DNA from: Armillaria gallica
Lineage: Eukaryota > Basidiomycota > Agaricomycetes > Agaricales > Physalacriaceae
DNA length: 64,000 nucleotides
NCBI GenBank assembly: GCA_037576215.1
Contig: JBANDB010000010.1
Span: forward strand, 1,984,001-2,048,000
Direction: 5' to 3'
Part shown: positions 1 to 12,309 of the stretch, one piece after another
How the letters are laid out: every line of letters starts with the position of its first letter
How positions within the stretch are numbered: the stretch's first letter is position 1
Program-made: the position numbers and the translations under genes
Notes under the pieces: model-generated
The model's database searches: none
The model's input: the letters and a program-made list of their open reading frames with translations, nothing else
What the model was told of the DNA's origin: nothing

Positions 1-711
1 AAGTCTAAACTTGGACTTGGAGCTTCTAAGGCGAAACCGGTCGACTTCGCTGAAGCCGAGCGGAAGGCCCTTGAAGAGGCGGAAAGAATCAAACAGCTTG
101 GGTATGACCGGCAGCGGGAAGAAGAAGAAGAAAAGGCTAGGAAAGAAGCTGCCGCTGCCAAAACCATTCTGGAGATAGGCCCCAAGAAGGGGACTGGTTC
201 CACCGCCACTACAGTGAAGAAGCCCAACCCTGCAGCAGAAGCGCAGAAAGCTGCAGCGTTCCCAAGACTAGGCTTTGGCGCCGTGCCTGGTACGGGCGCT
301 GCAAGTCTCACCGCTGCTACCGATTCCTCACGAACCAATACTGCATCGCTTACCGACGACTCTCCCACCACTGCTCGTGATAAGTTTGGGGGACAAAAAG
401 CGATTTCTTCTGACATGTTTTTCGGACGGAATGCGTATGATCCGGCTGCCGTCAATGAAGCACAGACACGGTTACAATCCTTCCAAGGTGCGACGTCTAT
501 ATCGTCGAATCAGTACTTTGGTCGTGAAGAAGAAGAGGATACGGGTATGGGTCGGAGGGGCGATGAAGGACTACTTGGAGATGGTAGTCTCGCAGGCCTG
601 GAGGTCGCCGCACGTGACGCTCTCAGCCGTGTTTTAGCAAATCCCGACGTGCAAAATGTTGGCGAGAGCATCCGAACAGGCGCTCTGAAGGTACAGAACC
701 TTCTTTCCTGA
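1..711 (+). CDS. ArfGAP2/3 (Glo3-type) C-terminal part, 5' truncated by window edge
   Basis: Open from base 1 in frame 1 to a TGA at 709-711, about 236 residues, so only the C-terminal region is present. It has a charged coiled-coil stretch rich in E, K and R (codons from about 60 to 150), then a Ser/Thr/Ala linker, then two copies of the Glo3 regulatory motif, ISSDMFFGR and ISSNQYFGR, and an amphipathic tail ending NLLS. These repeats are characteristic of ArfGAP2/ArfGAP3/Glo3, the GTPase-activating proteins for Arf1 on COPI coats at the Golgi; the motif couples GAP activity to coatomer. The zinc-finger ArfGAP domain should lie upstream of the window. No intron is needed in this part. The family assignment rests on the twin GRM motifs. 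Confidence 0.88.
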   Translation, partial: KSKLGLGASKAKPVDFAEAERKALEEAERIKQLGYDRQREEEEEKARKEAAAAKTILEIGPKKGTGSTATTVKKPNPAAEAQKAAAFPRLGFGAVPGTGAASLTAATDSSRTNTASLTDDSPTTARDKFGGQKAISSDMFFGRNAYDPAAVNEAQTRLQSFQGATSISSNQYFGREEEEDTGMGRRGDEGLLGDGSLAGLEVAARDALSRVLANPDVQNVGESIRTGALKVQNLLS

Positions 712-1027
712 ATGTTCTATCTTATCTGATGCTTATGTTTGCTAGCTGTCCGATTACTTGGCTCAAATGTCTGAGAGAGGCTGAATGGAGGAGTTGTTGC
801 GTTCTTCGTGTTTTCCTTTTGGATGGTCTTTTTATGCATTTACATTACTCATAGGATGGAAATGTCAGCGTCAGTGAATACATGTCTGGACCTGGTCGGC
901 ATTTAAAAGTTCTTGTGTTCCATAAGACTAGTACCCCATTGAAATGCGAGGAGCGGATCTCGGGTACATAAATAACCTCCTCCGTCGTCTACCTCCTGCA
1001 GCTCCTGCTCGAGTCTTGGCGTCTATG
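712..1027. other. 3' flank of the ArfGAP gene, no gene seen
   Basis: Short non-coding stretch after the ArfGAP stop. T-rich sequence such as TTTTCCTTTTGG near 810-825 fits a 3' UTR; no ORF or repeat is seen. Confidence 0.5.
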
Positions 1028-1489
1028 TCAATGCAAGTCATTGCCTCGTGTTGACGAAAATTTGGATTCCGTCGAGCGTGAAACCATCAGTATTTTGATT
1101 GGGCCTTGCCGAGCGAGTCCACAGGAGAACCGGCCAGATATGCGGGCGTAAAGTACGCAGAGTTCATCGCCAATGTCCTGGTTGCTGTCAAAGCCAACGT
1201 GTTCTCCGTCCAACGTCAACGTCTCCGCTGAGCCTATTTCCTGGACAACAATGAACTTTTTACTTTCAGACATGTCGAGGCATTTTCCGGGAGCCGTGTG
1301 GTACCATCGAACATGTACTACCTTGGTAACGATAGCGAGGTCCGGCCCTCTGTCTGGAGCCATGTCTACAGAGTCGCCAATTTTTGCAAGCCATACGAAC
1401 TCATCGTAAAGAATACGAGCTGAATAATCGCCACACCCACTGGTATTCGTGCGCAGTAATTTATATCTCCAGGTATCACGATGCGACAA
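1028..1489 (-). CDS. Unrecognised ORF, 153 aa, weak BAH-like look
   Basis: An uninterrupted minus-strand ORF of 153 codons starting MSHRDTWRYKLL. The middle part (about residues 33-110) has alternating hydrophobic and charged positions with phrases such as KIGDSVDMAPDRG, VVHVRWYHTAPG and FIVVQEIGS, resembling the beta-strand pattern of BAH or chromo-barrel folds (a bounded entry, a VRWY strand, a later acidic turn). That resemblance is by eye only. No catalytic motif is visible. It may be a real small gene, an exon of a longer gene, or a relic; no flanking exon could be joined with confidence. Confidence 0.3.
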   Translation of the reverse strand: MSHRDTWRYKLLRTNTSGCGDYSARILYDEFVWLAKIGDSVDMAPDRGPDLAIVTKVVHVRWYHTAPGKCLDMSESKKFIVVQEIGSAETLTLDGEHVGFDSNQDIGDELCVLYARISGRFSCGLARQGPIKILMVSRSTESKFSSTRGNDLH

Positions 1490-2081
1490 CAGTAACTGTA
1501 CGATTCGTACTCTTCTGCTTCCTGGCGATTTCGGGACTTTAAATTAACACCTTCTTTTGTTATAGTATTCTTCAGGGTAAACGTTACCACTTACCCGAAA
1601 AGTATTTTCAAAGAGCCTACATACCCGTGGTGGACTCTGAAAATTTAACGGCATCGAACTGACAACGACCTAGAATTTCATCTTCGACCTCCCCCTTCCC
1701 CAAGTCAAGTGCTTAATCTATCACTACCGCAATAGGATCAGTAAGGCGTGTTTTCCACCATCTTTACCATAGGTAAGCAATAATAAATTAGATGATGTCA
1801 TCCGCATGTCTGCTTCATGTAGTTCGAGAACATGGTGCACCGGGGTGGCTAGTTTCAGAATGTTTTCTGGGCTCTCATTGCGATTCAGTTCAAGGTCCCA
1901 GAAATTTATTCGGAGTCAGCTGTGGAGCGGCCACGTGGTTGGCGAACCTTCTCTCGAGTGTACTAGTAGGTCTCGACGTAGTGTTCTGCTGCGTCGGTAT
2001 AAGCGATATGACCGTCTCAAACTCCGAAACCTTCAAGCTCCGTATGTCCCCCAGTAGCTTCATCCTTGACCCCGCGGCTAA
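1490..2081. other. Intergenic stretch, no supported gene
   Basis: AT-rich sequence with only short overlapping ORFs on both strands. It includes the region where a 5' exon of the downstream acetyltransferase might lie, but no convincing exon was found. Confidence 0.4.
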
Positions 2082-2108
2082 GTATCACTCGCACAAGACC
2101 TCTCTGAT

Positions 2109-2600
2109 GTGATATACAAGCCAATAACGAGCCAGCAAACAATACCATTACGCCATTCCGTACTTTGGCCTAAAGAAAATGCCGCCAAAGTCATATTACC
2201 GGCAGACGAGCTAGGTTGGCATTTTGGTGCCTTTGTACCGTCTCGTGTCGAACCAATTGCCGTCATATCCCTTTTCACTGAATCGGTTCCCATGAATCCC
2301 ATCGATAGTACTCTGGATCGGCTCGCTGCCGATGACCCTGCAGAAGGCATGGCTACAAGATTCCGAAAATTTGCTTGCGATCCATTGTTTCAAGGACGTG
2401 GGATCGGAACAAAACTGCTGACATACGTGTTTCACTTCTCGCACTTGAATCTGCATGCGAGAGTGGTATGGTGTGACGCAAGGGTGTCTGCATCATCCTG
2501 GTATAGGAAACGGTCAATGATTCCATTTGGGAATTCATTTTTCAAGGGAACGGTGGAGTACGTTCGCATGAGAATTGATCTCGAACCGCTGGCATCTTGA
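2109..2600 (+). CDS. GNAT-family N-acetyltransferase
   Basis: About 163 residues. The N-terminal phrase ITSQQTIPLRHSVLWP is typical of fungal and bacterial GNAT acyltransferases, followed by GWHFGAF and IAVISLF (beta strands), then motif A FQGRGIGTKLL (R/Q-x-x-G-x-G), which binds the pyrophosphate of acetyl-CoA, and WCDARVSASSWYRK near the C-terminal half, where the acceptor side is built. The protein is full length for a minimal GNAT domain and probably cytosolic. Oddity: no ATG exists in frame upstream of the conserved N-terminus; the frame opens after TAA at 2079-2081 and the first plausible codon is GTG at 2109. Either a short 5' exon supplies the ATG or the start has been lost. Substrate unknown. 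Confidence 0.65.
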   Translation: MIYKPITSQQTIPLRHSVLWPKENAAKVILPADELGWHFGAFVPSRVEPIAVISLFTESVPMNPIDSTLDRLAADDPAEGMATRFRKFACDPLFQGRGIGTKLLTYVFHFSHLNLHARVVWCDARVSASSWYRKRSMIPFGNSFFKGTVEYVRMRIDLEPLAS

Positions 2601-5600
2601 ACGCGAGGCTGGAAGGTGAGCGTGATGCCGATATGATCTTTGGGGCCTTTTTTCTGATATCAAACGGTTAGCGAGAGGGCGGCTATTTTTTTTGTCTTGG
2701 TCTCTCGGAAACCAGTCGTTTAATCCTTTGTAACCGCGTGGAACCTTGTGAAATGTATCGTTGTCTTGCGACTATCTTCTACAAGCTGAGCCGCGTAATT
2801 TCGTATTTCTCCCCTCAAATTCATTGGCATCGTGTTCGATTTATTTTTATTTTTCCATCCAAGCTTCTTCGCCAACTGTATTGTCTTTATCTCGTTATTC
2901 GGGATCTTCGTGCGTCTACGTCATGAATCGAAGCCTGGCGAATCCGGTCCGTACTTTGTTTTGAAGTACCTGTCTTAGTCTTATCACTGTGACAGACCGG
3001 CGTCAGTAAATATACCTGCTCTGGCCCTATCAGCTGTAAATGATATGGGATATGATATGGCCCAGCTCTTCCTGATCCAAACCGGTACGAAAGGATCAAT
3101 ACGGTGCGGACCACTTGGTGCAATCAGACAAATGCCGCAGTGCGGTCAATTAGAAGTTTCCACGTGCTGCCCTTAGAGTTCTGGAGAAGTCGCGCGTCTA
3201 GTACTTTCTTCATGCTCATGAATTCTATAGGCCACGATCACAATGCATGACCTTGGAGTAGACAAAAATGGAATGACCTCTGCCTATAATTCCGGTCATT
3301 AATTTCACCTCGTAGGTTTGTTGGTATTTCAACCCGAGTGGCTGCTATCGGCCGACCCCCGGTGGTACCAGCGGCGGATCGATAGCATTTTTCATGTCCG
3401 CTGATTGTACATTGTGCACTCGATTGGGAGGTTCGGTGGCCTTTCGGAGATCCTGACTCGGTTCGGATAGGTCAATGTAAGATCCGCGTGTTCTCAGTTA
3501 CTCAGTACTGGAAACAATCAAAATATGGGAAAACAACTATGGTATAAAGAGATCCCATTTGCGATTCTTGTCATTCAGCACCTCTTTTTCCCTCCTTGCG
3601 TCCCCACTCTTCAAGTAGCTACTTTCCTCTCGTCGTCGTCTTTCTTTTTCAGGGTACCAGTGAATGCTGTGTGCGCAGTCAGCGCATCAGTCAGCTGAAC
3701 CTCCCTTGAACAATTTTGTATTCCCATCCTTCATACCATTCGGCGACGTCGTCCTGTAAATACTAAGGGACCATCGTTCATCACTCCCACTTAACTATTT
3801 CTATGAAACACAGACCGTTTAACTGTCTCTTGGCTTCTTTTCTGCCGGGGACGAACGGGCTCTGTTCATAGCCAAAATAGTTTGTGGGAGTCATTGCTTC
3901 GATGGTCCTTAGTATGTATACACGGTTCGATTCTGGGTGCAGCCAAAATTTTGCGGTGTGCGCGAATAGTTACATCATTTATTTGTTGCTTGGAGGATGC
4001 GATAGTGCGTAAAATGAAAATTCTCAGATTCTTCCGTTCAAACAGTGCATCAAACAAGGTATCATTCGAGGAATCCAATGCGAGCTCCACGGATCAAGGT
4101 CTGAGAAATCCGGATTCCAGTATCATAAGTTATCCGGTACCAACTGAAATACCGAATCCGACAGCTCCAATCGATCGTCAGCAGATTTAGCAGAGGGTAC
4201 ACAATACATTCTACTTTCCCTTTGCAAAATCATGTGCTCAGAAGTAGGTGTTATTTTTAGTGGCGAAGCAAGAATTGCCTTTTAAGGATGCGACAGGGAC
4301 GAATTCTCGTTCTGATTACGTTCTAGCTCTAGGATCGTAGAGGATCGTCAGGTTGACTCAAGTTTGCCGACATTGACGTCGAGCCACTGTGCCTGATCGC
4401 TTCACGGTACTTCAACAAGTTTCTTGAAATTGAGGCTGTGAGATCCAAATCCAGTTCCAGCTTCCTCGTACCAAATACTTGTGCACAACTGTCATGTCCA
4501 CGGTCAGCCACAGTCCATTGAGTGACCAACGGAAGCGAAGGCTCATGACATCTATTCGAAGGCAGAAGATATGAATAGGTCCAATAGGGTTGGGATAAGA
4601 ACCCGCGTGCGCAGTATGATCCCTTCTACTTATGCTTGCAAACCTAGGTTCACAGATTTGGGCCGACAGGTCGCAACCATTATAACTCACACAGAAAGCA
4701 GAACAATCTCTGTGTCCAATGACTGCGCGTACCTAAGAGATAACGGCGGAACGACTCCCGAAATGCCTCAAGATGGCTAATGAATGATACAACACAAAGA
4801 ACCCGGATATCAATGAAATGAAGTCATGATCAGAAGCTCAAAATCAGGGATGGCTTGGCTTGGTAACATCGTCATTCCAACCCCTCCAAGCCAAGTCTGT
4901 CTCAAGGACCAGAGATACACTGTTTTAGAAGTACGATAGCGGGTAAAGGAACATAATGAGCGTCTGATGGGCCGGCGACAGATACTGGTAGGCATCATCC
5001 AGTTCGGAATTTATTGGATAAACTTTAGACAGTTTTGTCGGATATTGCGAAGGTGCGATGTTCATGTCATAGCTTGTCTGTTAGACCGGCGTCAGGGATG
5101 ATCTCGGCAGTGAGAGCATCAAATTTTACGGCAGATGTATGCGGATAGCCCAGATAGAGCTAAAAAGACAAGACGACTTGAATCTCATCATAGAGTCTCC
5201 AATAGAGCGGCGTGGAAAATGGCTAGTGCACATGACTCAGCGCTATTCCATGACATCACTATGAGTGCTTGAAGAATGATACGATTGGATGGCGATAAAG
5301 GAATGTTTTAATTTAGGGTGGGTCCTGGTGGGTCACAGAGCCGTTGACAATGACTGTCAATGATTCAATGACAAGCGTTCAATGCCAGTCTCGTGACCAG
5401 ACTGTATATGCGTGCTGTCGATATGCTGTCGATATGGTCGTCTTGCGATAGAAGGTTCTGTCACAGGGCCAACCGTAGCAGATTCTTTCCATCTTTCAGT
5501 GGGAACTTTGGAGCGGTGCTTACGTGCGAGGCCACGGGAACATGATGTAGATGTGGAAGTACCCACAGTTTGCAAGCGTAGACAAGTGCATGTACTTCAC

Positions 5601-6558
5601 ACAGAAAGACTGGAGACTTTTGGGTACAGGCGGTACCCCGATGAACAACCCGAGGGCGGACAATACCAGCACCAGCAACGAAACAGAAAGACGATAACGT
5701 ACTCATTTTCACTGGCTCAAAAGCAACGTAGGCATTTTTTATATACGTAAAAGGAACACTGCCGAGCCCGAAAGCGATACGATAAGAAATGAAAGAGATA
5801 TGGAACAACGATTCACGAAAGGACGAGGACGGACCATTGTTTGCAAATGTTTGGCACACCACCGAAATTCTACTCACAATCACGTCATCACTATTTGCAT
5901 TTGTGTAACTATAGCGTTCCCGCTCGTTCCCGGTTCTCTCGGCATAATAAGGCATCAGCCAGCGTGCTCACCACCACCACCCACTCGCTGGGACCCCCTA
6001 CTGCTACTAGATGTATACGGAATGGCCCAAGTAGTCAAACTCGGCTGCGTGTATTTTCTTAAACCCATGTCCCCCAGAGGACGCCCATCTTTTTTCTGTT
6101 GCCGCCCTTTGAGGACATGTACTCCGTTGCTAGTTCAATATTGAACTCCGGTGCCTTGATTTTGCATTCGCAACTGAATGATTCTCTTGGGCAGGAGGTA
6201 CGCGTATAATGCCGTGGACAAATTATGATGAATCTGACATTTACCCAGCGTTTCACTTTCTTTTTGGTCTTTGCTATGTCATCTTTTGCCATTCAGTCAG
6301 CAAAGGCTCTTGCCAAGATTGGCGGGTTCCCCGGGAATGCGGAACTATAGGGGTGGCCCACGGCGCCCACGTAAAGGGATTTCATCAATTTATCCGGTTA
6401 TCCAGCCATAGTCAGCTATAGTCTCAGAAACTGGAGATCGGGTGATTTCGATGACACGCCTTTGGGGGCGACGCGTATCGAGCCGATCATATCTTGGTTA
6501 CAATATATATTTGAGCGTGAAATTTAATCGCATTATCTCTTTCCCTCCAATTTACACC
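2601..6558. other. Gene-poor 4 kb stretch
   Basis: No ORF here shows a recognisable family, codon continuity or phase-consistent splice sites. Several 60-165 codon ORFs exist on both strands (for example 5461-5955 minus), but they lack domain signals and overlap one another. A TATA/CT-rich block at 3543-3650 looks like a promoter without a clear gene. The last about 300 bases form the promoter of the ABC transporter gene. Confidence 0.5.
3543..3655 (+). promoter_or_regulatory. Orphan promoter-like block (TATA plus CT-rich initiator)
   Basis: TATAAAG at 3543-3549 is followed 40-100 bases later by long pyrimidine runs (CTCTTTTTCCCTCC and later CTTTCTTTTTCAG), the layout seen at highly expressed basidiomycete genes. 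No coding exon follows within 400 bases. It could drive a non-coding RNA or be the remnant of a lost gene. Confidence 0.3.
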
Positions 6559-9500
6559 ATGTCCGGGAAAGAGACTCAATCGCCTTCCTCCGGCGATGCT
6601 GCGACCTCTCATGTTGATGTCAACTATTTCAATCCTGACGGCGACGAAGGACTGCGAAGAACCATTAGTCGCATGTCGGCAGCAACGCAGGATATCGAGC
6701 AAACGGGATCTTCGGAGACGCTCAACGCTTTCGATTTACGAAAAGTATTGGAACAAGTAGCTGAACAGTATGTCGATCTCTCCTTGAGCTTGGAGTCGTG
6801 TTCACTAATATTCTCTTAGACGTGAAAAGGTTAACCTCAAATCACGAGAATTGGGGGTCATGTTCGAAAACTTACGAGTCGTTGGACTCGGCGCCACCGC
6901 CTCGCATCAGCCAACACTGGGTTCGACTTTAAATCCTTTGGGAATCGTGGAAGGTATCCAGGCCGCACGACATCCTCATACACGCGACATCCTATCGGGT
7001 TTTGAAGGAGTCGTGTATCCGGGTGAAATGCTATGTACGCCTTGGGCTTTTGTCCTGAGCGGGTTTGCTAATATCTCCATTGTTACTTAGTGGTATTGGG
7101 GCGCCCCGGATCAGGATGCACGACCCTGCTCAAGACTCTGGCCAATCAACGGGGTGAATATCACGCTTTCGAAGGCGATGTCCATTTCGACTCTCTTAGC
7201 CATCGCGATATCTTCAAGAACTATCGTGGCGACGTCGTTTACTGCCCTGAAGATGACGTACATTTTCCTACCCTCACTGTCGAACAGACAATCAAATTTG
7301 CTGCTAAATTGCGTGCGCCTCACCTTCGTCTGGGATATTCTCGAGAGGATTACGCGGAACACATTACGGAACTATTAACCACCGTCTTCGGGTTGAAACA
7401 CGCGAGAAAAACTCTTGTCGGCGATGCTACTGTTCGTGGCGTGTCTGGTGGGGAGAAAAAACGCGTATCGATTTCAGAGGTTCTTGCAACTCGGGCATGT
7501 GTGGCATCTTGGGATAAGTGAATAGCCTTTACCTTAAGTTGAGACAACAGAAGCTTATTATCTTTAGTTCTACCCGCGGTCTTGATGCGTCTACCGCTTT
7601 GGAATTCGTGCGCGCGCTTCGTATTGCTACCGATATTGCAAAAATGACAACCGTCGTTTCCTTGTATCAAGCCGGAGAGTCCTTATACAAACTATTCGAC
7701 AAGGTAAATAGCTTTCATGGACGCGCTGACGTGCATTTCATTGTTAACGGCATTACAGGTCTGTGTTATCTACGAAGGTAAGATGGCCTACTACGGCCCT
7801 GCTAATGAAGCACGCTCCTACTTCATCGATTTGGGCTATGAACCTGCCAACCGTCAAACTACTGCCGATTTCCTCGTCGCCGTCACCGATCCTAATGGAA
7901 GGATACCGCGCTCAGACGCGTTGCACCTTCCCCGGACTGCGGACGAATTTGCAACCCACTTCCAGGCTTCCGCGATTTCCAAATGGAACAAAACGGAGAT
8001 CCAGCGTTTCAAGGCGGAACGTGTAGGCAAAGCCGATATGGTTCAGTCATACAAGGAGAGCGCTCGAGAGGATCACTCGAAGCATACACGATTGGGTTCT
8101 GCTCACTTGACCTCACTGCCGATGCAAGCCAGAGCGGTCATGATACGGCGAATACAGATCCTGAGAGGAAACTTGCTGGCCACGGTCTTGAATCTTTTGT
8201 AAGCGCCGTCACTGACATAATTTCGGAATCAGTTCCTCATGATATCCGTACAGTTCATTTCTGTTCCAAGGCATCATTATTGGTTCCGTGTATCTGAAAA
8301 TGTCTACCTCCACGAGCGCGTACTTCTCTCGTGGGGGTGTCTTGTTCTTGTAGGTGGCATCGTTGCCCGTTTTTAATAATTTCTAACGCTCCATTAGTGC
8401 GTTGTTCTTTTCTGCTTTGATCTCGATGGCGGAAATCCCGGCACTCTATGCTCAACGGCCCATCATACTGCGACAACACTCGTGGGCACTATATCATCCT
8501 TTTATCGATCAAGTTGCTCTAGTTCTAGTCGATATCCCCATGGCCCTTGCATCGTCGGTGATCTTTTCGGTCTTGATCTATGAGATGGCGCAATTGCAGC
8601 AGTCAGCGGGACAGTTCTTGTGAGTACATTCCATCTGTGGGAACATTATCATTCATCTGTCCGTTTTCAGTATATTCTTCTTGTTCATGTTCGTTGTCTC
8701 GATTACGATGAAGAGTTGGTTCCGGGCCGTCGCGTCTGCTTTCGCGGCAGAAGGTAGGGCAGTTCGACCGGTTTGCTTCTAATCGTCGTGCTCATTTTGA
8801 ACTAGCCCTTGCCCAAACCTTTGCTGGTATTTCCGTATTGGCATACGCTGTCTATACTGGATATTCATTGCCTTTACCATCGATGATCGGTGCTCTCAAG
8901 TGGATCTCGTATCTCAATGTACGTCTTAATAACGTACTCTGTATGTCATGTACTGACAGCTCGTAGCCTTTGAGATGGGGGTTCGAATCAGTCATGACCA
9001 ACGAATTTCGCTCTATCAATGGCAGCTGTGGCTCGTTGGTTCCGCGCGGTGAAGGATATGAGGGTGTCTCCTTGGATAATCAAGTATGTCCCGTCGTCGG
9101 AGCGCAGCCCGGCCAGGCTTTCGTTGATGGAAACGCCTTCGCGTACCTTTCATATGATTACCGTTTCAGTCACACATGGAGGGTAAGTGTCTGTGTTAGT
9201 TTTCTTCGCCGATTTCTTATCAATTTGGCATAGAATTTCGGCATCATCATCGCATTTCTTGTCGCGTATACTGCAGCTCTCCTCATTTTCACTGAAGTCA
9301 ATACAAAACTGACTTCGGCCAACTCCGTGGTCTTGTTTAAGCGCGGAGCAAAAACCGATGCGGTGCCGAAGAAAAACACCGACAGTGATGATACTGAGAA
9401 AGCTTCTCAAATCACAACACGGGGTGGTGGCCTGAGTGACGAGGAAAAGTCTGGAGATTACGACAAGGCGCTTAAGGCAACGCCTTCTGTGACGGATGTC

Positions 9501-11949
9501 TTTTCCTGGCAGCACTTGACTTACACAGTTCCAGTTGCGGATGGGAAACGTAGACTTTTGAATGATGTCTCTGGTTTTGTGGCTCCGGGAAAGCTCACTG
9601 CCCTGATGGGGGAGTCTGGCGCTGGTAAAGTGCGTTTCGTTCTATTCTCATGCGGCAAATGCGAACTTCCGGCTGATTATCCTGTCTTAGACGACTCTTC
9701 TCAATGTCTTGGCAGAGCGTGCCAACATTGGTGTCATTACTGGCGACCGGTTCGTCAATGGACATGCCCTTCCGAAGGATTTCCAATCTCAAACGTATGT
9801 CTAACTCCTCGCTGGCCTGCGCCCAACGCCGATTAACCGGTGTTATAGTGGATACTGTCAACAGCAAGATACCCATGTTGGATCGGCAACCGTCCGCGAG
9901 GCGCTTTTATTCTCCGCGCAATTGCGTCAACCCACGTCTGTACCTCTGAGTGAAAAAGTTGAATAGTGCGTAGCACCTTTATCCGATTGACGATGTTCTT
10001 ACGCCTCAGTTCTCAGTGTGGAGAAGTGTATCCAGCTCTGTGGTTTGGAACCATTCAGGGACGCGACTGTCGGCTCGTTGAGCATCGAAAACCGCAAACG
10101 AACGACCATCGGTGTGGAGCTAGCAGCGAAGGTAAGTTCAACGCATCTGCAGATATACTTGAGATTAATTCTATCTCTCTACCACAGCCTAAACTCCTAC
10201 TCTTCCTTGATGAACCGACCTCCGGTTTGGATTCCCAAAGTGCTTGGGCAATTATGCTCTTCCTCCGTGATCTGGCGGATAATGGACAGGCCATTCTGTG
10301 CACGTGAGTCCTCGGCGCTTTCTTGGAAGTGGACGTTTTTGGCTGATGCAAGCGCTTCCCCTAGCATTCATCAACCATCGGCAGAACTCTTCCAAATGTT
10401 TGATCGTCTGTTGCTTCTCCGGAAGGGGGGTGAGACGGTGTATTTTGGCGATCTAGGACACAATGCTACGACGCTCATCGACTACTTCCAAGCGCACGGA
10501 TCGCGTCGTTGTGAACCGGAAGAGAATCCGTACGTCCTGCCTTCATATACGGTCATGATACATATCGAACTAACAGAGTGCTCAAGTGCTGAATTTATGC
10601 TTGACGTCATCGGTGCAGGGGCATCTGCGACCTCGAGAGAAGATTGGCATGAGATCTGGTGTAACTCCGATGAATTCACGAAGGTCCAGGGTCAGATCCA
10701 GGAAATACATGCGAAAGGGCGTTCTCAGCCTGCGGTCGGAACTACGTTACACTCGGAGTATGCTACATCTTGGTTCCACCAAGTGGTACAGCTCGTCAAG
10801 CGTGACGCTTCCGACCATTTCCGAGACCCCAGCTACATGATGGCTAAAATGGCGCTGAATATCGTTTCCGGACTTTTCCTTGGATTTTCGTTCTTCAAGT
10901 CAAAGGATACTCAACAAGGCACCCAAAACAAACTCTTTGTGCGTCCGTTTACAGTTTCGGTCTTCCCCACAGCTAATTTTTTGTCCGTAGTCTATCTTCA
11001 TGTCCACCATTATCAGTGTTCCTCTAGCGAATCAGCTCCAGATTCCGTTCCTCAATATGCGTTCGATCTACGAGATTCGCGAGCGCCCAAGTCGCATGTA
11101 CAATTGGACTGCGCTGGTGACTTCACAAATCCTCGTTGAGGTGCCCTGGAATATCATTGGGTCATCGCTATACTTCTTCTGCTGGTATTGGACGTCTGGG
11201 TTTACCAGTGATCGTGCGGGATACAGCTATCTTATGATTGGCGTGATTTTCCCGTTGTACTACACCACGATTGGACAGAGCGTCGCTGCCATGAGTCCTA
11301 ACGCGGAGATCGCCGCTATTCTCTTTAGTTTCCTCTTCTCGTTCGTGCTTACCTTGTACGTGGCGTTACTCTATTCTTCCGTTTTCTTATTGACTTACAT
11401 ATTGGACAGTAATGGCGTAGTGCAGCCTTACCGAGAGCTCGGATGGTGGAAGTGGATGTAAGGTCAATTTATCCTCTCAAGTGTATGTATCTCACAAACC
11501 ACTCAGGTATCGTCTCTCCCCGTACACGTATCTCATCGAAGGTGTACTGGGTCAAGCCGTCGGCCGTCAGCAGGTTACATGTTCGTCGGTCGAACTGGTC
11601 ACCCTCAATCCCCCGGCCGGACAAACGTGCGGTCAGTATATGCAAAACTACATCTTGAGATCAGGAGGATACCTCACAAACCCCGACGCATCGTCCTCCT
11701 GCGGCTTCTGCTCTACTCGCACTACCGATGAATTCTTGACCAACAACTTTAACATCTTCTACTCGCATCATTGGCGGAACGTTGGCCTAATGGCTGCGTT
11801 CATTCTCTTCAACGTAAGCTTCACTGCCCAGGGATTGTTCAGAGGCTGATCCATTCTTACAGATTGCAGCGATTTTCGCATTCACTTTCTGGTTCAGAAT
11901 TCGTACCCGGAGCGTTCTAGACATGATTCGTCGCCGTAAGGCGCATTAG
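6559..11949 (+). CDS. PDR-type ABC transporter (ABCG full transporter)
   Basis: Twenty-one exons join in frame to about 1442 codons. Introns: 6768-6819, 7035-7090, 7518-7567, 7704-7758, 8199-8253, 8350-8397, 8620-8670, 8754-8805, 8919-8966, 9183-9233, 9630-9690, 9795-9848, 9966-10016, 10132-10187, 10304-10364, 10530-10586, 10939-10990, 11356-11409, 11458-11506, 11814-11862. The order is NBD1-TMD1-NBD2-TMD2. NBD1 has the degenerate Walker [10 protein letters not shown], signature [11 protein letters not shown] and Walker B/D-loop [12 protein letters not shown], as in fungal PDR pumps; NBD2 has canonical Walker A GESGAGKTT, the variant signature LSIENRKR, and [17 protein letters not shown]1 carries [20 protein letters not shown]2 ends with basic RRRKAH. 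Cys-rich extracellular loop before the last helix is present. It probably exports lipophilic or toxic compounds at the plasma membrane. All domains and motifs are intact. The ThDP enzyme gene follows on the same strand 360 bases later. Confidence 0.95.
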
Positions 11950-12309
11950 AAGTAATCTAGTTCCGTTTCATACATTGTAATACACACACCACACACACCA
12001 CACCACCTAGTCGACATCTATAACTACATTTAACTACATATAGACACCTATTATCATGAATGATGTTTTGGTACGATAAAATCACAATTTTTGACGAAAA
12101 TTAAGGCAAATTTAAATTTTTTTTCGTTCAGATTTGAACCCGTCGCCTCTTGCGTCCCACCACCACATTCTGGTTCTGTCTGTTTTCACCGATGGTCGGC
12201 TCGGCCGACGTCCCATCCAGCGATGACAAAGTGATCACCTGTTCCCACTCATGATGAAGGTGGTCTGGAAGCAAATGAAATGGTAAATATCTTCCCATCG
12301 TCTTTATCG
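11950..12309. other. Intergenic between ABC transporter and ThDP enzyme, with CA-rich tract
   Basis: Holds the 3' UTR of the transporter and the promoter of the next gene. A CA/CCA-rich simple tract lies at about 11982-12008, and an A/T-rich stretch at 12090-12125. Confidence 0.6.

Noticed and set aside
5461..5955. 164-codon minus-strand ORF
   Set aside because: No domain, unlikely composition, overlaps other ORFs; no exon to join.
10018..11139. 373-codon ORF read straight through
   Set aside because: It reads through four transporter introns; the spliced frame matches PDR transporters exactly.
11982..12008. CA-rich tract as a CRISPR or satellite array
   Set aside because: Only a short simple-sequence tract in a 3' UTR; no spacers, and the genome is eukaryotic.
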